Below are positions 36,671 to 44,541 of a stretch of DNA of 64,000 bases, piece after piece (within the stretch, counting starts at the first letter, position 1; each line of letters begins with the position of its first letter). The DNA lies in assembly GCA_038230335.1 (NCBI GenBank), contig JBBRNL010000003.1, positions 331,366 through 395,365 on the forward strand. Reading direction: 5' to 3'. The stretch is from JBBRDU01 sp038230335 (lineage in GTDB: Bacteria > Verrucomicrobiota > Verrucomicrobiia > Chthoniobacterales > UBA10450). The position numbers and the translations under genes were made by a program. Under the pieces are notes generated by a model. That model did not search any database, was not told the DNA's origin, and saw only the letters and a program-made list of their open reading frames with translations.

Positions 36671-36776
36671 CGAATGCTGTTTTCTGCTCAATGAATACGA
36701 CGTTAAGCGGGAGCGGTCGGATAGAATTGACATTCAAAGTCACCCGAAGGGCAAGCTTCGCGGGCAAACGAAGCTC

Positions 36777-36911
36777 GTCAAGATCACAGAGGATGTTAGA
36801 AGATATGCCGCTGAGCATGCGATTGATGAGAACAAAACGATCGAACACGGGATGAAGAAGAAAGTTGCAGAGTTCCAGCACAGCGGAGCAGAAATTTATT
36901 CCAAACCGTGA
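36777..36911 (+). pseudogene. second, diverged ThiC C-terminal tail (no gene body)
   Basis: These 44 codons plus stop encode VKITEDVRRYAAEHAIDENK and onward, colinear and equal in length with the last 44 residues of the upstream ThiC, about 20 of 44 identical by my hand alignment. Nothing else of thiC precedes it; the frame just upstream (GKLRGQTKLVK) is unrelated. It therefore looks like the displaced tail of a thiC gene left behind when the nucleotidyltransferase module inserted. Confidence 0.75.
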
Positions 36912-36953
36912 ATCGGCCCACGGTCCGTTAAATCAGGGCAACCCCATTCGTTG

Positions 36954-37166
36954 TCATGCGCGTTTCTTGAGACATTGCCACGCCAGGGCAAAGGCGAGAA
37001 GTGCGATCAACAATGAACCAGTGAGACCACCAAGCTGATATGCGGTGAAATGCGACCACTGCGAAAGGGCGGCGAGTACCGGGAAAAGCAAAGCAACACC
37101 AGCGATGGCGAGAAGAATACCAAGTGTGGTTCGCACGATTTTCACAAGGCGCTCAACATCTAGCAA
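36954..37166 (-). CDS. small two-helix membrane protein
   Basis: A 70-residue frame with two hydrophobic helices (about residues 13-34 and 43-63) and a basic end LAWQCLKKRA. The only start available is TTG at 37166, and there is no clear ribosome-binding site. The hydrophobic pattern supports coding; no family recognised. Confidence 0.4.
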   Translation of the reverse strand: MLDVERLVKIVRTTLGILLAIAGVALLFPVLAALSQWSHFTAYQLGGLTGSLLIALLAFALAWQCLKKRA

Positions 37167-37280
37167 GAATCGAACGGGCGGGCACGCCGAGACATAGTCC
37201 TGGGCCGAAGGCTGAACGAGTCGCGCAAGTGAATCAATAAGATCAGCTTCGCCAAAAGAGCTGTCAGTTTCATCGTCTGT

Positions 37281-37703
37281 TTAGGCATCATGAGTAACCG
37301 CTCTCTTCTTCGGCAACAACAATCCGTAAACAATCATCAGCAATGGGGCTAGCAACCAAAGCCAAAACCCAGGACCAAGCCCAACTATCGGCGCGGTAGT
37401 GCCTGACCCATCCACGGTAATCGAGTGGTGACGCAAAAAACTGAGGGATAAAGCGCAGCCTAATGACGCTCCCCAAATAACTGGCAGCGGTCTTTTAGTC
37501 AGCGCCGCAATCCACACCGCAATGATCAGCGGATTCGCTAACCAGCAGTAAAAACCGCTAAATAAACCAAACACTCCCGAAACCAAAGCAACTATACCAA
37601 GCCAAGCTTGCGGCTTCGCGTCGTAAAACGCCGGGACACAAAGCGAGATGATGTAGCACACAATGCTGGCAACAAACAATATCTTCGCAGTCACTTGTTT
37701 CAT
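37281..37703 (-). CDS. four-helix membrane protein, unknown
   Basis: A 140-residue protein with about four membrane segments (about residues 5-26, 33-52, 55-70 and 112-131) and a basic C-terminus (PKKRAVTHDA). Start ATG at 37703. No family recognised. The surrounding DNA is visibly AT-richer than the core genes, suggesting acquired sequence. Confidence 0.6.
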   Translation of the reverse strand: MKQVTAKILFVASIVCYIISLCVPAFYDAKPQAWLGIVALVSGVFGLFSGFYCWLANPLIIAVWIAALTKRPLPVIWGASLGCALSLSFLRHHSITVDGSGTTAPIVGLGPGFWLWLLAPLLMIVYGLLLPKKRAVTHDA

Positions 37704-37843
37704 GGTGCGTGAAGGATGCCTAACCTATGAAAATGTCGACAATTTCGACGGTTATCCAGCGTGCAACGATCTGTGCAGTGCTTGCACAACGCCGCCCAAC
37801 ACACCAAACGGTGCACAGGCGACACGGTAAGCGAGGTCAGCAA

Positions 37844-38797
37844 TTATTTTTCAACTGCCTTTACTTCGGCGACCCACCCGTCTCGGCGAACCTTCCAGCC
37901 TTCATCCACTGCTTGCCAGCCGATGTTTTCCTCCAACTCCAGCAAAAGCTTTGCGACCTCGGCATCAGTGCTGGCGGATTTTCCCTCGCTCACCCAGCCA
38001 GCTCTCCTTTTTTTCCACTCTCCTTCAACCGTCTCCGATTTCACATGCGCTTCGAGATCCAATAATTGTTTCGCGACGCACTTGGGGTCGCTACAGGCTT
38101 TGGTCGCCGTTTCCCAACCAGGTCTCAACTTCTTCCACTGCTCATCGACGGCGCTCCACGCGATGTGAGATTCCAGCTCGAGCAACGGTTTTGGGAGGGA
38201 AGTTTCAACCGCCGGAGCCGGCCCTGGTTGGGAGGCTGAAACCGCGGGAGTCGGACGCGGTTTAGAAGCTGAAGCCGCTGGAGTTGGCCCCGGTGGGGAA
38301 GAACCGGGAGTAAGCAATTGGAAACTTTGCATGATCGATTCGACCTCTGGATCGCTCGTTGCATTCTTTTGATTCAGAATAAACGCGAGGAAATATAGGT
38401 CTTCGCCAGCGGCCGCTGTGTAAGTGATTTCGGTCTGGGTGTCTTTGTGCGCAATGAGAGAGATGAAGGACAACCCGCGTATCGTTACCTGCTTCTCAGA
38501 ACCAAGTTGCCAATCCTTGACCAGGCTGTTTTTAAAGCCAGCTTGGAAATCACGTAACGCGGTTGCCCGTTCGGCCTCGGGAACCTTCTGCACGGTGATA
38601 ACAACTTTCTTGGAATTGTCCGCGCTTTGCAATACCGCCAGAGTCTGAGCGGACGCCGGAGTCATTGGTCTCCAGTCCTCAGGAACCTGGATGGAAAAAT
38701 GGTGTTCAGGAAAGGCAAGAGGCCCGGCAGACAGCCGAGAAGCACTCGCTAAAAGCGCAAGAATTAAAACCAATACCCGACAATCAGTGGCACGCAT
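37844..38797 (-). CDS. secreted protein with three 40-residue W-rich repeats
   Basis: From the ATG at 38797 this gives 317 residues: signal peptide (MRATDCRVLVLILALLASAS), a globular domain (about residues 27-165) with the look of PsbP/DUF1795-type domains (FSIQVPEDWRPMTP ... KVVITVQKV), a Pro/Ala/Ser linker (about 167-203), then three repeats starting at residues 205, 245 and 285. The repeats have the pattern LLxLExxI.W..V...WK..R.GW. The period is exactly 40. I do not recognise the repeat. Confidence 0.72.
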   Translation of the reverse strand: MRATDCRVLVLILALLASASRLSAGPLAFPEHHFSIQVPEDWRPMTPASAQTLAVLQSADNSKKVVITVQKVPEAERATALRDFQAGFKNSLVKDWQLGSEKQVTIRGLSFISLIAHKDTQTEITYTAAAGEDLYFLAFILNQKNATSDPEVESIMQSFQLLTPGSSPPGPTPAASASKPRPTPAVSASQPGPAPAVETSLPKPLLELESHIAWSAVDEQWKKLRPGWETATKACSDPKCVAKQLLDLEAHVKSETVEGEWKKRRAGWVSEGKSASTDAEVAKLLLELEENIGWQAVDEGWKVRRDGWVAEVKAVEK

Positions 38798-38893
38798 TAC
38801 TGAAATAAAATCAACTGCGGCTACTGAGAGCAAGGCCAATCTGTGGAGAAATTACTATTCGTTTCAGAATAGATAGTTAGGCCATCCACGGAG

Positions 38894-38930
38894 CACAAAA
38901 AGAAAACGCGCCGTTGATCAATCGGCGCGC
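38894..38930 (-). terminator. terminator of the fn3-like gene
   Basis: Read on the minus strand: CGCGCCG stem, 9-base loop, CGGCGCG stem, then TTTTCTTTTTG. It lies about 45 bp after the fn3-like gene's stop, with a second hairpin between. The same terminator, with flanks, recurs at 42510. Confidence 0.8.
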
Positions 38931-38975
38931 CTTTCTATTTAGCACCGCGTCTTAGTCGGACGCGTGCTGTGCTCG

Positions 38976-39596
38976 TTAGACCACGATGAGGTCCGCATCA
39001 TCAGACCAGTCGCTCGGGCCGGCGGAACCGACGGCGTTGACTTGTACCCGATAGTTCTGACCCGGGGTCAGACTATCGAAGGTGTTACGGGCCGCGGTTG
39101 TTTGGGACTGTTGCACGAACACGTTCGGCGCGGAGACGAGCGCCACGCGCCAGTTATAGGTGTAACCACCGAAGACGGGCGCCGTGACTGCATCGAGCTC
39201 GCCGCTGAGCGCGCCCTGGGTGACGACCGGAGCCGCTGGCGCAGGGAGAACACCGACAGGGGTAGACGTCGGTTTCTGGGTGGGGAAACCGCTGGAGAGC
39301 AGTTTCGCCATGTCGCCGCCACAGGTGACACCGACGTAACTGGCCAACTGCCGCAGGAGCGAGGTTAACTCAGCGCGCTTGGCGTTCTTGATGGCCGTGA
39401 ACTCTTTCCCACCGCCAGCCGCGTTGGAAAGCGCGACGGTGAAGGCAGTGAGCGCCGTGCTGACTGTCGGCAACGTCGGGGTCGGCGTTGGGAAGTCAGG
39501 ATTACTCGTCATGGAATTGACGATGGTTTGCGTCCCGGTCACGATCAGCGCATCGCTGTCGGAGATCAGGAAACTGATTGCTGGTTTTACAATCAT
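38976..39596 (-). CDS. fibronectin type III-like domain protein
   Basis: A 206-residue protein whose C-terminal half is fn3-like: YNWRVALVSAPNVFVQQSQ ... FDSLTPGQNYRVQVNAVGSAGPSDWSDDADLIVV, the usual 'L.PG..Y...V.A....G.S.WS' pattern. The N-terminal half is helical, around FTAIKNAKRAELTSLLRQLA. There is no obvious signal peptide. The last codons (ADLIVV) also occur in the broken copy at 42588. Start ATG at 39596; a run of CCTAAC words fills the region upstream. Confidence 0.7.
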   Translation of the reverse strand: MIVKPAISFLISDSDALIVTGTQTIVNSMTSNPDFPTPTPTLPTVSTALTAFTVALSNAAGGGKEFTAIKNAKRAELTSLLRQLASYVGVTCGGDMAKLLSSGFPTQKPTSTPVGVLPAPAAPVVTQGALSGELDAVTAPVFGGYTYNWRVALVSAPNVFVQQSQTTAARNTFDSLTPGQNYRVQVNAVGSAGPSDWSDDADLIVV

Positions 39597-39797
39597 ATAT
39601 GTTTGTCTTTCTGTTAATAGTTAGGTTAATCCTAACGACAGCGTAGGTCATGGCCCTAGCCATGCCAACTTTAGTTAGGTCGCGTAAAAGAGTTAGTTAG
39701 GGCCTAACGGACCAGAGAGAGTAACCGCCAGCCTAACCAAGGAGAAATCCCTAACGGAATAGGTTTAATTGGGATTTCAAGATAACAGGAAAAGGCT

Positions 39798-39990
39798 GGT
39801 AAATACCAAAACATCCTTCGGAGGTATCTGGAAAGGCTTTCCTGTATCGGGAAACGACCTCCAAGGTACCAAGAAACATATTCGTGGTACCAAGGAACCT
39901 CTTTGCGGAGCGAAGAAAGCCTTTCGTGTTACCAGTAAATGTCTTCAAGGTACGAGGAAATGTTTTCCTGGTACCGCAAGACCTTTGCAA
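39798..39990. repeat. degenerate 21-bp tandem array
   Basis: Units begin at 39823 and then every 21 bp (39844, 39865, 39886, 39907, 39928, 39949, 39970), with a slightly longer first unit at 39798. The approximate consensus is GGTACCAAGAAAxxxxTTCxT, itself partly palindromic. Because 21 is a multiple of 3, both strands show heptapeptide-repeat frames (GTKK-like on plus); these are consequences of the array. The rest of the 570-bp gap (39597-40166) holds CCTAAC-rich sequence and two CTGACCCC motifs near 40030 and 40055. Confidence 0.85.
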
Positions 39991-40166
39991 AGGTTCACTT
40001 CGGCGGGCGACCGTATTTACGATAATGAGTTCTGACCCCTTTTGATATTAAGCTCTGACCCCTTGGTGATGCTTGGTGATCTTCCTGATGTGATGCGGCG
40101 AATGACCGTGCCCCTAAGGTGTTTAAGTCATCCGGCTAGGTCGCTTCTATCGGGGTCTTGAGTCTA

Positions 40167-42149
40167 TTAGTTTGTAAACCTAACGTGATAGAAGGCGCGC
40201 CCGAGACTTAGATCGCTGGCCGGGGGAGCAGGCTCGATATCGTTACCTGTAGCGAGAAACTCGTTGCCGATCTGCGTCCAGCTGGCGTCGCTCAGGTTGA
40301 GCTTGCGCTCCAACTGATAACTGTGGCCATAGACTACTTCTGCGCTAACTATGACGTTGTTGCCGCTGCGTGCGATACTACTCGCGCCGACCAGACCCCC
40401 GAAGTACTCGTAGGCGCCGATGTCGCTTTGTCCGGTGCGGAAGTAACCTCGTTGGTCGCGGCGCGGCGCGTAGCCATCGTCGCCCGCGTTGATAGCTGGA
40501 CTGGAACCGAAAATGCCGATGGCGAGTGTTCGCGTTGGACCGCCATTATCAACCGGGGCGCTGGTAACGAAGCCCGGATTGGTATTGCGCTTGTCGCCCG
40601 TGGCATTAAGAAGTCCGCCGGGCGCGGTCCCGCCAGGACCTCCGGCCGCATCGTCACTCATGTTGTGTCCGTTGGAGGCAATACCTACTCCACCAATATT
40701 GTTATTAGGGTCGAAGTTGTTCGGAGAGCCACCTTTGAAGATGGTGTTAGCAGTAGCCAGGTTGCCATAGGCGCTGCCCCCGGTGTTCGTAGCGGTATTC
40801 CCGCTCAGGGTGCAATTTACTGCGGTATTGTGACCGCCGGCGTCGCTGTAAATCGCGCCTCCGTAGGGAGCGATATTGGTGTAGAAGGTACAGTTAGTTA
40901 GGTAATTAACGTCAGTGTTAAAGAAGCCACCTCTGGCCGAGACTGCGCCGCCGCCGGAATTCGCGCCGTTACTTTCAAAGAGGCAACCGCTCACGAAAGT
41001 AGTGCCAGCTACGGCACCGCCGAAGTCTGCGTGGTTATTCGTCAGGTAGCATTCTACGATGTTACGGGCAAGGCCATTGAAGGCGTAAAACGCGCCTCCC
41101 TGACCGGGATAAAGAGTGGTGCCCTGGGTGCTTCCGAAGGCGCTGTTACTACTAAAAGTGCAATGAGTCACCGTGACCGAATTTGATCCTTCGGACTCTA
41201 TGGCTCCTCCTTCGGCAAAGCCGGGTATGTTATCGGCCATGCCACCGGTGCCATGGCCGGGATTGCCGTTGCTGACGGCGTTGCTCGTAAACGTGCAACC
41301 GTTAATCACTGATGTGCCTCCACCCAGGGAGATCGCGCCGCCGTTTCCGGAACCTCCCTTGCCACCAATGCCTCCGCCCGTGTATCCGTTACCACCGTCA
41401 CCGCCCACGGCCGTGTTGTTGGTAAAAGTGCATCCGGTCAAGGTAACCAGGCCATTGCCGGTGCTGGCGAGGCCGCCGCCAGATCCGTTATCGCCGATTC
41501 TTCCGATGGTGTCGTCGACAACACCGTCATCTCCCTTTGCGCCTTTGACGGTGTTCGAGCTTACGCTGCAATTCGTTAGCGTCAGCGTGCCGCCATTACT
41601 ATAAATCCCCGCACCGAGAGTGAAGCCATGGCCAAAGCTCGCCGTGACCGAGCCGTTGCTAATGATCAGGCTATCGATACTAACATGGGCGTTAGGGCCG
41701 ACCTGTAGAATACGAAATGGACTCGATCCACTGCGCTGAATGATCGAGCCATTGCCATTGATATTGACGACGTGGTTGCTGTCCGCGCCGATCACCGGCA
41801 GACCGGTCGGGCCGTTCGTCGAATTGTCGGCCGCCGGCAGAACATAATTGCCATTGGTCGCCAGAATGATGATGTCGTCTCTGCCGTTGCCGTTCGCGGT
41901 GTTGATCGCGTTTTTCAACCCAGCCACATCACCGTTCGCGACAGAAATAAAATTGATCTGTGCCGAAACGGTGCCGCAGGCCAGGAGGCTGACCCCGAAG
42001 AAAAACGAGAGAGATGCGCGATTCAAAGAGGTTTGCACGGCTGCGGATTTTGGCAGAATTGCGCAGGCATTGACAGCTTTTTGGAAGGTATTTCGACGGA
42101 TTTGCGATGGCGTTGGCCGAATGGATCGAGCCGACTGCACCCGTATCAC
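40167..42149 (-). CDS. secreted beta-helix protein (choice-of-anchor Q type)
   Basis: A 660-residue protein with a signal-like segment at about residues 45-64 and a long right-handed beta-helix of repeating LTNCTFxxNxAxxGGAI units. The region DKRNTNPGFVTSAPVDNGGPTRTLAI ... SPAINAGDDGYAPRRDQRGYFR ... SDIGAYEY is the 'choice-of-anchor Q' signature of large Verrucomicrobial and related surface proteins. Gly/Asn-rich throughout. The true start may be internal, closer to the signal peptide. Confidence 0.85.
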   Translation of the reverse strand: MIRVQSARSIRPTPSQIRRNTFQKAVNACAILPKSAAVQTSLNRASLSFFFGVSLLACGTVSAQINFISVANGDVAGLKNAINTANGNGRDDIIILATNGNYVLPAADNSTNGPTGLPVIGADSNHVVNINGNGSIIQRSGSSPFRILQVGPNAHVSIDSLIISNGSVTASFGHGFTLGAGIYSNGGTLTLTNCSVSSNTVKGAKGDDGVVDDTIGRIGDNGSGGGLASTGNGLVTLTGCTFTNNTAVGGDGGNGYTGGGIGGKGGSGNGGAISLGGGTSVINGCTFTSNAVSNGNPGHGTGGMADNIPGFAEGGAIESEGSNSVTVTHCTFSSNSAFGSTQGTTLYPGQGGAFYAFNGLARNIVECYLTNNHADFGGAVAGTTFVSGCLFESNGANSGGGAVSARGGFFNTDVNYLTNCTFYTNIAPYGGAIYSDAGGHNTAVNCTLSGNTATNTGGSAYGNLATANTIFKGGSPNNFDPNNNIGGVGIASNGHNMSDDAAGGPGGTAPGGLLNATGDKRNTNPGFVTSAPVDNGGPTRTLAIGIFGSSPAINAGDDGYAPRRDQRGYFRTGQSDIGAYEYFGGLVGASSIARSGNNVIVSAEVVYGHSYQLERKLNLSDASWTQIGNEFLATGNDIEPAPPASDLSLGRAFYHVRFTN

Positions 42150-42264
42150 GCAACGAAGTGGAACAGAGTGGAGTCGGCCTCTACCCTAGTAATTCAAGCC
42201 CGGGGAGGCAATATTCAAGGCGCGCATTCCGGCTGGAAGATTCAGCTTCGGCCTTTGAAGTTGA

Positions 42265-42384
42265 TTACTCCTGCGGATCCTTACCGGCCTTACGGACGCC
42301 TCCCTTGGGATTCTTCACTGGCTTTAAGTCTTTCACTGCGACTTTAGGTTTATTGGCTTTGGCTGTTGTTGGTTTCTTTGGCAT
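42265..42384 (-). CDS. 39-residue Lys/Pro-rich peptide
   Basis: A short gene with an excellent Shine-Dalgarno (AAAGGAGGTG, 42391-42400 on the minus strand) 6 bp before ATG at 42384. It encodes MPKKPTTAKANKPKVAVKDL, then a central motif KDLKPVKNPKGG at residues 18-29, then a charged tail ending KDPQE. No signal peptide; strongly basic. I know of short bacterial peptides with a similar KDL-P-K-GG core but cannot name a family. It lies 115 bp upstream of the beta-helix gene on the same strand. Confidence 0.75.
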   Translation of the reverse strand: MPKKPTTAKANKPKVAVKDLKPVKNPKGGVRKAGKDPQE

Positions 42385-42509
42385 TCCCTTCACCTCCTTT
42401 AGTTGGACAGTTGGGGTCAGTCTGTGAATCGTGCAGATCTACCGCTCAGGGTTGGGCAGGGCATGGCCGATTCTGATGAACATCCGCGCTCTGAGCCCCG
42501 TCCGCAGAT

Positions 42510-42624
42510 CACAAAAAGAAAACGCGCCGTTGATCAATCGGCGCGCCTTTCTATTTAGCATCGCGTCTTTGTCGGACCCGTGCGGTGCTACCGTTACACT
42601 ACGATGAGGTCCGCAAGGGCGACG
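42510..42624 (-). pseudogene. 3' remnant of a second fn3-like gene with its terminator
   Basis: Bases 42510-42615 repeat 38894-38997 (terminator, second hairpin and the last codons) with only a handful of differences. In the equivalent frame the minus strand reads VALADLIVV then TAA, matching DDADLIVV-stop of the intact gene. The frame is cut after a few codons by the element at 42625. This is the tail of a lost paralogue. Confidence 0.75.
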
Positions 42625-42725
42625 TGGGGTCTGATCTTCATATTTGACAGCGCTACGGACTAACGAGGGACGAGCGCCGTTGCGCCTCTAGTGGCTCAAA
42701 TGTCTAAAGTGAAGATCAGACCCCA
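42625..42725. mobile_element. 101-bp MITE-like element with 16-bp perfect terminal inverted repeats
   Basis: The ends TGGGGTCTGATCTTCA and TGAAGATCAGACCCCA are exact complements; agreement continues to 21 of 25 bases. There is no coding capacity. The GGGGTCTGA...TTTTGACA type of motif is known to me as flanking REP-associated tyrosine transposase (IS200-like) sequences, though no transposase is present. The left end abuts the broken fn3-like gene. Confidence 0.8.
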
Positions 42726-42868
42726 GAAGGCGACGAGATCACCTCTGTGCATCCGCATCCGCTACCGCCGCAAAACCACCACCAACATGAGCCGGCGCAG
42801 GGACGAATCCGGTGGCGGCTCGCCGTCTGGGGCTGAAAAAAGAAGGAGAGCAAAAGCTCCAGCGCTAT

Positions 42869-43132
42869 ATGAGTTTCATTCACTCGCAGGAACATCTGAA
42901 CGGCGGAGACAGGGTACGCCTCGATTGTGACACTCAATGTAATTTTATGCTCACTACAGATTCCAATTTTTCCAGCTATCAGGCGGGTGAGCGTTTTCAA
43001 TACTTTGGCGGACACTTCAAGCGGTTTCCGGCCTTCATCACCGCGCCCCACTCTGACAACTGGAACATCACGATCGACCTGGCGGGGGGCCAAGCAAATA
43101 TTCGATACAATCTTAGCGTGCTTAGAAATTGA
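42869..43132 (+). CDS. DUF1883 family protein
   Basis: From the ATG at 42869 this gives 87 residues: MSFIHSQEHLNGGDRVRLDC, then CNFMLTTDSNFSSYQAGERF, YFGGHFKRFPAFITAPHSDNWNITIDL. The SNFSSY...YYGG.....P..I..P..G.W...IDL pattern is DUF1883, a small beta-rich domain of unknown function, sometimes found in TIR-domain and other defence contexts. A longer GTG start at 42812 is possible; AAGGAGAG lies 19 bp before the ATG. The 484 bp before it hold the two elements listed above. Confidence 0.82.
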   Translation: MSFIHSQEHLNGGDRVRLDCDTQCNFMLTTDSNFSSYQAGERFQYFGGHFKRFPAFITAPHSDNWNITIDLAGGQANIRYNLSVLRN

Positions 43133-43174
43133 AGCACGCTCTCGGTGGAAAGACTAAGAAAGGTAAATAACATC

Positions 43175-43384
43175 ATGAAAGAACCAGGACTAGATGGACG
43201 GCATCGGGATCAAGCAGCTCCGAAAACCGGGCGGATTGATCAGAAGCGCGGCGACACTCTGAATCAGAATCTGCCAAGACCCATACCGCAGTTTTCGCCT
43301 AGGGCCAGGCTCGACACGATGCGGAAGGGCACGGGAAAGACGAGCATCGAAGCGGTGAGGCAAGCAGCTAAAGGGCGGAGCTAG
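43175..43384 (+). CDS. small conserved-looking hydrophilic protein
   Basis: From the ATG at 43175 this gives 69 residues, beginning MKEPGLDGRHRDQAAPKTGR, with a central IDQKRGDTLNQNLPRPIP and ending in TSIEAVRQAAKGRS. Short hydrophilic proteins with a 'GEIxxKxGxTxxxxL' pattern are common and uncharacterised, and this fits loosely. It lies 42 bp after DUF1883 on the same strand. Confidence 0.6.
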   Translation: MKEPGLDGRHRDQAAPKTGRIDQKRGDTLNQNLPRPIPQFSPRARLDTMRKGTGKTSIEAVRQAAKGRS

Positions 43385-43482
43385 GATTTTCGAGTCGGCG
43401 GCAACTTAATCACCGAATTTTAAAGAGGGCGCTTAACGGGCAGGGAGCGATGCCCTAACAGAATAACGAAAAGGTATTCATT

Positions 43483-43701
43483 ATGGCAAACGTTTACATC
43501 GAACCAAAACCCACGGCGCGGCATGAGCATGAACCGATTGATCACTATGTGATTGAGCATGCGGACGGATCCAAGGAAAGCGGTCCGTACAAAACGCAGA
43601 AGGAAGCGATAGATGCGGCAAAGGCAGCAGGGCATCACCCCCTCGTGGCTCGCGTCCGAGTCACCGACAAAGGAAACCCGGACCACTGGCGGCCGGCTTG
43701 A
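43483..43701 (+). CDS. DUF2188 family protein
   Basis: A 72-residue protein: MANVYIEPKPTARHEHEPID, HYVIEHADGSKESGPYKTQK, EAIDAAKAAGHHPLVARVRV, closing KGNPDHWRPA. The DG....G.Y.TQ.EAI..A...G......RV......DHWR pattern is DUF2188. Such small proteins occur widely, often in mobile or accessory DNA; function unknown. A purine-rich GAAAAGG sits upstream of the ATG. Confidence 0.88.
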   Translation: MANVYIEPKPTARHEHEPIDHYVIEHADGSKESGPYKTQKEAIDAAKAAGHHPLVARVRVTDKGNPDHWRPA

Positions 43702-43778
43702 GCCCGCATAAAGAATAACGCGGAAAGCCAACCGCCACCCGTTGGTCTAGGCTGGCGGGCGGCGGCGTGTCGGGGGAA

Positions 43779-43803
43779 TGTCAAAAGTGAAGATCAGACC
43801 CCA
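43779..43803. repeat. second copy of the MITE end motif
   Basis: A 25-bp sequence (TGTCAAAAGTGAAGATCAGA then CCCCA) matches the right end of the element at 42701-42725 in the same orientation, with one difference, and the left end at 42625 in inverse orientation. It marks the far side of a segment holding the three small genes. Confidence 0.85.
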
Positions 43804-43842
43804 TTCTTCATGACCCTGCATTGGCTAATCCACATTGTCCCT

Positions 43843-44517
43843 CTATCGTTTGAAGCCGACGACGAATACGAAGGAATCTAGATTGTCGTCGAGGACCTCA
43901 AACCACATGTTGACCTGACCTTCCACTCTGAAGGGGCTACGAAACGGTCGGCCTCGCTCCAATGGGAACGAGGAATGTATGGTTCCACCGCCGCCCTCGT
44001 TCAAATGGAAATTATTAGCGGTGAAACTGAAATTGTAAATTTCAACCGCGACGGTGTGTTTTAATGGGTCAATAGAGATTTGGGAGGTCTCCCAATTTGC
44101 CTGAACTTGCATGGGCGGATGCTCTGAGGGTAGTTTGACAACCGTTCCTTGACGATATCCGAGCACCACGTAACCGATTGGATACTTCTGTGAGAGGTCA
44201 TCCCCAATATCTGGATTGTGTGCTTTAAGTTTTTGGAAACTCTGTTGAATCACGGTCACATTAATTACCGGTGAATTGTTTCCGGAGGTAGTATTAACAG
44301 TGTTTTGATGTCCGGAAACACTAACAGCGGGCGCATTTGAGCCGTGAGTTGTCGATGTCTGCACAGTGCCAGCCGCTGAACTACTTGGTGCACCTTTCTC
44401 GGGTCTTGTTTTGGCGAAGAGTAAGACGGCGACGATGATGGCAAGGCATAAACCAATGACAGCCTTTGCCCATGGCGGATATGCACTGCTCACGTCGATC
44501 AAAGTCTTAAAATCCAT
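43843..44517 (-). CDS. membrane-anchored protein of unknown function
   Basis: A 224-residue protein with one membrane helix (about residues 17-36), a Ser/Thr/Asn-rich segment (about 45-88, including HQNTVNTTSGNNSPVINVTV) and a beta-rich C-terminal domain. No family recognised. It lies 24 bp downstream of another membrane-anchored protein and behind the type I RM genes on the same strand, so all four may form one transcript. Confidence 0.65.
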   Translation of the reverse strand: MDFKTLIDVSSAYPPWAKAVIGLCLAIIVAVLLFAKTRPEKGAPSSSAAGTVQTSTTHGSNAPAVSVSGHQNTVNTTSGNNSPVINVTVIQQSFQKLKAHNPDIGDDLSQKYPIGYVVLGYRQGTVVKLPSEHPPMQVQANWETSQISIDPLKHTVAVEIYNFSFTANNFHLNEGGGGTIHSSFPLERGRPFRSPFRVEGQVNMWFEVLDDNLDSFVFVVGFKR

Positions 44518-44541
44518 GCCAATTATTTCCTGGTCCTTGCA

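Noticed and set aside
39600..39760. Apparent enrichment of CCTAACG/CGTTAGG words across the window
   Set aside because: My rough hand count gave about 19 against roughly 8 expected for this base composition, and the words cluster here; without a genome-wide count I do not treat it as a signal.
39798..39990. CRISPR-like array
   Set aside because: Units are 21 bp, contiguous, degenerate and without spacers, and no cas genes are present.
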